NCBI GenBank assembly: GCA_016296985.1
Contig: JAEDHM010000060.1
Location: forward strand, 1 to 8,505
DNA from: Clostridia bacterium
GTDB lineage: Bacteria; Bacillota; Clostridia; Christensenellales; CAG-1252
Direction of reading: 5' to 3'
Length of the DNA: 8,505 nucleotides
The translations under genes and the position numbers were made by a program. Under the pieces are notes generated by a model. The model saw nothing but the letters and a program-made list of their open reading frames with translations, ran no database searches and was not told the origin of the DNA. Shown piece after piece: positions 4,715 through 8,505 of the stretch. Numbering within the stretch: position 1 is the stretch's first letter; the number at the start of each line of letters is the position of its first letter.

Positions 4715-6499
4715 ATGTTCAGAAACCAAATTTTAATTTGCGGTGGTACAGGTTGTACTTCCAATCACAGCAGAGATATTATCGCAGAATTCAACAAGCA
4801 AATTGCAGAAAGAAACTTGGCTAAGGACGTTCAAGTTATCATGACCGGTTGCTTCGGTTTGTGCGCTGTTGGTCCTGTTGTTATCGTCTACCCCGAAGGT
4901 GCTTTCTACAGCTGTGTTCAAGTAAGTGACGTAACTGAAATTATTGAAGAACACATCTTGAAGGGCAGAATCGTAACCAGACTTTTGCACAAAGAACCCG
5001 ACAAGGCTGAAGTTATCAAATCTTTGGAAGACACCAACTTCTACAAAATGCAAACCCGTGTTGCTTTGAGAAACTGCGGTGTTATCAACCCCGAAAATAT
5101 TGATGAATATATCGCTTTCGACGGCTATCAAGCATTGATCAAGGTTTTGACCGAAATGACTCCTCAAGAAGTTATTGACGTTGTTAAAAAATCCGGCCTT
5201 CGTGGTCGTGGTGGCGCAGGCTTCCCCACAGGTATGAAGTGGCAATTCACCCACGATGCAGTTGGCGACGAAAAGTACGTTTGCGTAAACGCCGACGAAG
5301 GTGACCCCGGTGCGTTTATGGACCGTTCAATCTTGGAAGGCGACCCTCACGCTGTGTTAGAAGCTATGACTATCGCCGCTTTCGCAGTTGGCGCTCATCA
5401 AGGTTATATCTACGTTCGCGCAGAATATCCTATCGCAGTTGAACGTTGCAAAGTCGCTATTCGCCAAGCAAGAGAATACAACCTTTTGGGTAAAAACATT
5501 TTGGGCTTGGGCTTTGATTTCGATATTGATATCCGTCTTGGCGCAGGCGCATTCGTTTGCGGTGAAGAAACCGCTTTGATGACCTCTATCGAAGGTAACC
5601 GTGGCGAACCTCGTCCTCGTCCTCCCTTCCCCGCTGTAAAAGGTTTGTTTGGAAAACCCACCTTGTTGAACAACGTTGAAACCTATGCAAACATTTGCCA
5701 AATCATTTTGAAGGGCGCTGATTGGTTTGCTTCTATGGGTACTGAAAAGAGCAAAGGTACAAAGGTATTCGCTTTGGGCGGAAAGATCACCAACACTGGT
5801 CTTGTTGAAATCCCCATGGGTACTCCCTTGCGCACCATCATCGAAGATATCGGTGGCGGAATCCCCAACGGCAAAAAGTTTAAGGCTGCTCAAACCGGTG
5901 GTCCTTCCGGCGGTTGTATCCCTGCTCAATATATGGATATACCCATCGACTATGAAAACCTTGCCAAAATCGGCTCTATCGTTGGTTCAGGCGGTTTGAT
6001 CGTTATGGACGAAGACAACTGTATGGTTGATATCGCAAAATTCTTCCTTGAGTTTACCGTTGACGAAAGCTGTGGTAAATGTACTCCTTGCCGTGTAGGT
6101 ACCAGACGTTTGTTAGAACTCTTGGAAAAGGTTACCAACGGAAACGGCACCTTGGAAGACTTGGATAAGATGAAAGAGCTTTGCTATTACATAAAAGAAA
6201 ACTCTCTTTGCGGTTTGGGTCAAACTGCTCCCAACCCCGTATTGTCTACCTTGCAATTCTTCAGAGACGAGTACGTTGCTCACGTTGTGGACAAGAAGTG
6301 CCCCGCAGGCGTTTGCAAAAACTTGTTCCATTTTACAATTACCGACGCTTGTAAGGGTTGTACCTTGTGCGCAAGAAAGTGCCCTGTTGGCGCAATCACC
6401 GGCACCGTAAAGGAAAAACACCTTATCGACACTACCAAGTGTATCAAGTGCGGACTTTGTATGGAAAACTGTAAGTTCAAGGCAATTATCAAAGAGTAA
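4715..6499 (+). CDS. hydB: NuoF-like NAD(P)/FMN subunit of [FeFe]-hydrogenase (HydB/HndC)
   Basis: The 594-aa flavin subunit that exchanges electrons with NAD(P)H, the usual size for HydB/HndC. An N-terminal thioredoxin-like [2Fe-2S] domain has C9-x4-C14 and C46-x3-C50. The NuoF core has the FMN/nucleotide motifs GLRGRGGAGFP (161-171), NADEGDPGAF (192-201) and GAGAFVCGEETAL (276-288), then an SLBB-like segment (about 350-410). The N3-type [4Fe-4S] cluster has C453, C456, C459 and C499. The tail holds two ferredoxin motifs (C546, C549, C552, C556 and C576, C579, C582, C586). This architecture is shared with electron-bifurcating HydB proteins. AAGGAGGAG at 4698-4706 supports the ATG at 4715. 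Confidence 0.96.
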   Translation: MFRNQILICGGTGCTSNHSRDIIAEFNKQIAERNLAKDVQVIMTGCFGLCAVGPVVIVYPEGAFYSCVQVSDVTEIIEEHILKGRIVTRLLHKEPDKAEVIKSLEDTNFYKMQTRVALRNCGVINPENIDEYIAFDGYQALIKVLTEMTPQEVIDVVKKSGLRGRGGAGFPTGMKWQFTHDAVGDEKYVCVNADEGDPGAFMDRSILEGDPHAVLEAMTIAAFAVGAHQGYIYVRAEYPIAVERCKVAIRQAREYNLLGKNILGLGFDFDIDIRLGAGAFVCGEETALMTSIEGNRGEPRPRPPFPAVKGLFGKPTLLNNVETYANICQIILKGADWFASMGTEKSKGTKVFALGGKITNTGLVEIPMGTPLRTIIEDIGGGIPNGKKFKAAQTGGPSGGCIPAQYMDIPIDYENLAKIGSIVGSGGLIVMDEDNCMVDIAKFFLEFTVDESCGKCTPCRVGTRRLLELLEKVTNGNGTLEDLDKMKELCYYIKENSLCGLGQTAPNPVLSTLQFFRDEYVAHVVDKKCPAGVCKNLFHFTITDACKGCTLCARKCPVGAITGTVKEKHLIDTTKCIKCGLCMENCKFKAIIKE

Positions 6500-6500
6500 T

Positions 6501-6507
6501 GGGAGGT
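6501..6507 (+). promoter_or_regulatory. Ribosome binding site fixing the hydA start
   Basis: GGGAGGT lies seven bases before the ATG at 6514, a near-ideal spacing. An in-frame ATG at 6499 overlaps the hydB stop, but its first codons are this very site and it has no good site of its own, so 6514 is the preferred start. Confidence 0.8.
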
Positions 6508-6513
6508 AAAATC

Positions 6514-8277
6514 ATGGAAAACGTAAAAATGGTTAACGTTAAAATCAATAATATCCCTGTGTCCGTTCCCCAAGGTTCTACCATTTTGGACGCAGCTAGG
6601 GCAGCGGGTGTAAAAATTCCCACCCTTTGCTATTTAAGAGATATCAACGCTATCGGCTCTTGCCGTATTTGTATGGTCGAAGTTAAAGGCGCCAGAAGTT
6701 TGGTTGCTGCTTGCGTAGCGCCCGTAAACGAAGGTATGGAAGTTTTCACCAACACCAAAAAGGTTTTAGAAAGCAGAAAAACTACCCTCGAACTTTTGCT
6801 CTCCGACCACGATCAAGACTGCTTAAGTTGCGCTCGTAACCAAAATTGCGAATTGCAAAAGTTGGCAGTTGAATACGGTTGCGACAGCCACCGCTTCGAA
6901 GGCGTAAAAGTTCAATATCCTTTGGACGAAAGCACTCCTTACTTGGTAAGAGATAACAACAAGTGTATCAAGTGCCGTCGTTGTGTTGCTGCTTGCGACA
7001 AATATCAAACCGTTTCAGTTATCGGCGCAAACGCTCGTGGTTTCGACACCCATATCGCATGCGCTTTCGAATTGGATCTAAACGACGTTCCTTGCGTAGG
7101 TTGCGGTCAATGTATCAACGTTTGTCCCACCGGCGCATTACATGAAAGAGAAGAAATCGACGACGTTATCGCTGCAATCGGCGATCCCACAAAACACGTT
7201 ATCGTTGGTACCGCTCCCTCCGTTCGTTTCGGCTTGGGTGAAGAATTCGGCACCGCTATCGGCGAAAACGTAGAAGGCAAAATGGTTGCCGCTTTAAGAA
7301 GACTTGGATTCGACAAGGTTTACGACGTTGACTTTGCCGCCGACCTTACCATTATGGAAGAAGGAACCGAGTTTTTGGGCAGAGTTTTAAACGGCGGAAC
7401 ACTTCCTATGATCACCAGCTGTTCTCCTGCATGGATCAAGTTTATCGAGCACAACTATCCCGACCAACTTGCACACCTCTCCTCCTGCAAGTCTCCTCAA
7501 GGTATGTTTGGCGCTGTCGCAAAAACTTACTATGCTGAAAAGATGGGTATCGATCTTAAAGACCTTTACGTTGTTACAATCATGCCTTGCGTAGCTAAAA
7601 AGTTTGAAAAGACTCGTTCCGAACTTTCTGAAAACGGCTTCGCTGATATCGACGCTGTTTTGACAACCAGAGAGTTGGCAAAACTCATCAAGCGCGCAGG
7701 TTTGATCTTCCACGATCTCCCCGAAGAAGACTTTGACAATCCCTTCGGTATCGACACTGGCGCAGGTTTGATTTTCGGTGTTTCCGGCGGTGTTATGGAA
7801 GCTGCTCTCCGTACCGTTGCTTGGAAGTTGACAGGTGAAGACGAAAACGCTCCTGTCGACTTTGCTGAAGTAAGAGGCACTCAAGGTATCAAAGAAGCAA
7901 CCTACACCTTGCCCGTAAACGGCAAACCTACCGAAGTTAAGGTTGCAGTTGCAAGCGGACTTGCAAACGCAAAAAAATTGATGGACGATATCAAGGCAGG
8001 CACAAGCCCCTACGCCTTTATCGAAATTATGAGCTGTCCCGGCGGTTGCGTAAACGGTGGCGGTCAACCTATCAAGAGCGCATTTGTCCGCAACTTCACC
8101 GATATCAAGGCTACCCGTATTGCTTCCGTTTACAAGACTGATGCAAAGATGGCTTTAAGACAATCTCACAAAAACCCCGGTGTTGCCGAGCTTTATAAAG
8201 AGTACTTTGGCGAGCCCAACAGCCACAAAGCACACGAAATTCTCCACACCACTTTCAAACCTCGTAAGAATTACTAA
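6514..8277 (+). CDS. hydA: Catalytic [FeFe]-hydrogenase subunit (HydA/HndD)
   Basis: A 587-aa H2-producing or H2-oxidising subunit. The plant-type [2Fe-2S] cluster has C39, C50, C53 and C67. The His-ligated [4Fe-4S] cluster has H99, C103, C106 and C112. Two ferredoxin clusters follow (C151, C154, C157, C161 and C194, C197, C200, C204). The H-cluster domain has L1 TSCSPAW (301-307), L2 MPCVAKKFE (357-365) and L3 IEIMSCPGGC (503-512), with C359, C508, C512 and K362. The small-subunit-like tail (about 525-580) is fused. The proton path matching CpI E279, E282, R286, C299 and S319 is present as E283, E286, R290, C303 and S323. L1 reads TSCSP, not TSCCP. It is the last gene of the operon. Confidence 0.96.
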   Translation: MENVKMVNVKINNIPVSVPQGSTILDAARAAGVKIPTLCYLRDINAIGSCRICMVEVKGARSLVAACVAPVNEGMEVFTNTKKVLESRKTTLELLLSDHDQDCLSCARNQNCELQKLAVEYGCDSHRFEGVKVQYPLDESTPYLVRDNNKCIKCRRCVAACDKYQTVSVIGANARGFDTHIACAFELDLNDVPCVGCGQCINVCPTGALHEREEIDDVIAAIGDPTKHVIVGTAPSVRFGLGEEFGTAIGENVEGKMVAALRRLGFDKVYDVDFAADLTIMEEGTEFLGRVLNGGTLPMITSCSPAWIKFIEHNYPDQLAHLSSCKSPQGMFGAVAKTYYAEKMGIDLKDLYVVTIMPCVAKKFEKTRSELSENGFADIDAVLTTRELAKLIKRAGLIFHDLPEEDFDNPFGIDTGAGLIFGVSGGVMEAALRTVAWKLTGEDENAPVDFAEVRGTQGIKEATYTLPVNGKPTEVKVAVASGLANAKKLMDDIKAGTSPYAFIEIMSCPGGCVNGGGQPIKSAFVRNFTDIKATRIASVYKTDAKMALRQSHKNPGVAELYKEYFGEPNSHKAHEILHTTFKPRKNY

Positions 8278-8284
8278 AACAAAC

Positions 8285-8310
8285 GGCTGATACTCTTTTG
8301 GGTATCAGCC
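8285..8310 (+). terminator. Hairpin just after hydA, weak terminator or mRNA 3' stem
   Basis: GGCTGATAC (8285-8293) and GTATCAGCC (8302-8310) form a perfect 9-bp stem with an 8-base loop, seven bases after the hydA stop. No T-run follows, so by itself it is a poor intrinsic terminator. It could protect the 3' end of the mRNA from exonucleases. Confidence 0.5.
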
Positions 8311-8324
8311 TATCAAATACCATA

Positions 8325-8350
8325 TTTTGCAATGCTATTGTCTTGCAAAA
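8325..8350. repeat. Inverted repeat TTTTGCAA/TTGCAAAA
   Basis: TTTTGCAA (8325-8332) and TTGCAAAA (8343-8350) are exact reverse complements around a 10-base loop. The sequence that follows is only loosely T-rich. It is the second of four hairpins downstream of hydA; its role is unclear. Confidence 0.4.
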
Positions 8351-8369
8351 CTTTGGTTTTGGGCTTTAT

Positions 8370-8416
8370 AAAAAGCAAGGCCACAAAGGATTTTTCCTTT
8401 GCCCTTGCTTTTTTTT
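8370..8416 (+). terminator. Strong rho-independent terminator of the operon
   Basis: AAAAGCAAGG (8371-8380) pairs with CCTTGCTTTT (8403-8412), extended by A8370-T8413. An inner stem, CAAAGG (8384-8389) with CCTTTG (8396-8401), lies beyond a small internal loop, and the loop is ATTTTT. The stem runs into eight T residues (8409-8416). The mirrored A-rich side gives a T-run on the minus strand too, so it may stop transcription from both directions. Confidence 0.85.
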
Positions 8417-8427
8417 GCACAAAGAAA

Positions 8428-8454
8428 AGCGAATCCACATTAAGCAGATTCGCT
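8428..8454 (-). terminator. Hairpin, probable minus-strand terminator
   Basis: AGCGAATC (8428-8435) and GATTCGCT (8447-8454) form a perfect 8-bp stem with an 11-base loop. Read on the minus strand the stem is followed directly by TTTTCTTT, as in an intrinsic terminator. This suggests a convergent minus-strand gene beginning right of the window, which cannot be seen here. Confidence 0.5.
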
Positions 8455-8505
8455 AAAACTATATAATTATAAGTTGTCAAATCCATTTAGTTTTATATTT
8501 TCAAG

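Noticed and set aside
5357..5929. Long minus-strand open frame of about 190 codons inside hydB
   Set aside because: It is fully antisense to a well-conserved NuoF core, and its product has no recognisable domain; it is a by-product of codon bias on the other strand.
6499..6513. ATG at 6499 as hydA start
   Set aside because: Its first codons form the GGGAGGT site that serves the ATG at 6514.
7387..8067. Long minus-strand open frame of about 226 codons inside hydA
   Set aside because: It is antisense to the H-cluster domain, has no plausible start signal and no recognisable family.
8316..8486. Minus-strand reading frame starting with ATG at 8486 and running about 57 codons through the terminator region
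   Set aside because: It is bounded by an in-frame stop just upstream, runs through three of the four hairpins, has low-complexity Lys-rich content and no recognisable motif or ribosome binding site.

Overview
The window carries one long plus-strand operon for a multi-subunit, NAD(P)-linked [FeFe]-hydrogenase of the HydABC/HndABCD type. Every gene points the same way, with gaps of 0-15 bases or short overlaps. The protein families, the moderate-to-low GC with AT-rich intergenic DNA, strong AGGAGG-type ribosome binding sites and sigma-A-like promoter boxes all suggest a strictly anaerobic, H2-producing fermenter of the Firmicutes/Clostridia. A gut lineage is plausible, but I cannot name genus or species. 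No HydE, HydF or HydG maturase gene is present, so those must lie elsewhere.

Layout. Bases 1-219 are non-coding: a small repeat/hairpin element (2-50), an 18-bp perfect dyad (69-86), a good promoter (137-164) and a strong hairpin across the predicted transcription start (166-199). The genes follow in this order: hydC/hndA NuoE-like subunit (220-720); DRTGG-type protein (724-1068); RsbT/RsbW-like ATPase (1070-1492); ferredoxin plus degenerate H-cluster protein resembling putative sensory hydrogenases (1497-2762); second DRTGG-like protein (2749-3072); PHP-family phosphoesterase (3073-3786); histidine-kinase-type ATPase lacking sensor and phospho-acceptor (3783-4334); HndB-like thioredoxin-fold protein (4331-4699); hydB/hndC NuoF-like flavin subunit (4715-6499); hydA/hndD catalytic hydrogenase (6514-8277). 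Bases 8278-8505 hold four consecutive hairpins, the third a strong intrinsic terminator, and no convincing gene.

How it works together. HydA, HydB and HydC, probably with the HndB-like protein, would form a soluble complex coupling NAD(P)H, and probably ferredoxin, to H2. Electrons would pass between FMN/NAD in HydB and the H-cluster in HydA through many Fe-S clusters. Between hydC and hndB sits a block of six genes that looks regulatory. Its H-cluster protein keeps the four cluster cysteines, but by my alignment it has lost every checked proton-transfer residue. It is surrounded by two ATP-binding GHKL proteins, two small DRTGG-type proteins and one phosphoesterase. The inference is that this block senses H2 or redox state and relays it by phosphorylation or a nucleotide signal. 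The catalytic genes have strong ribosome binding sites and appear to use favoured codons; the inner block mostly has weak sites, so it is probably made in smaller amounts from the same transcript.
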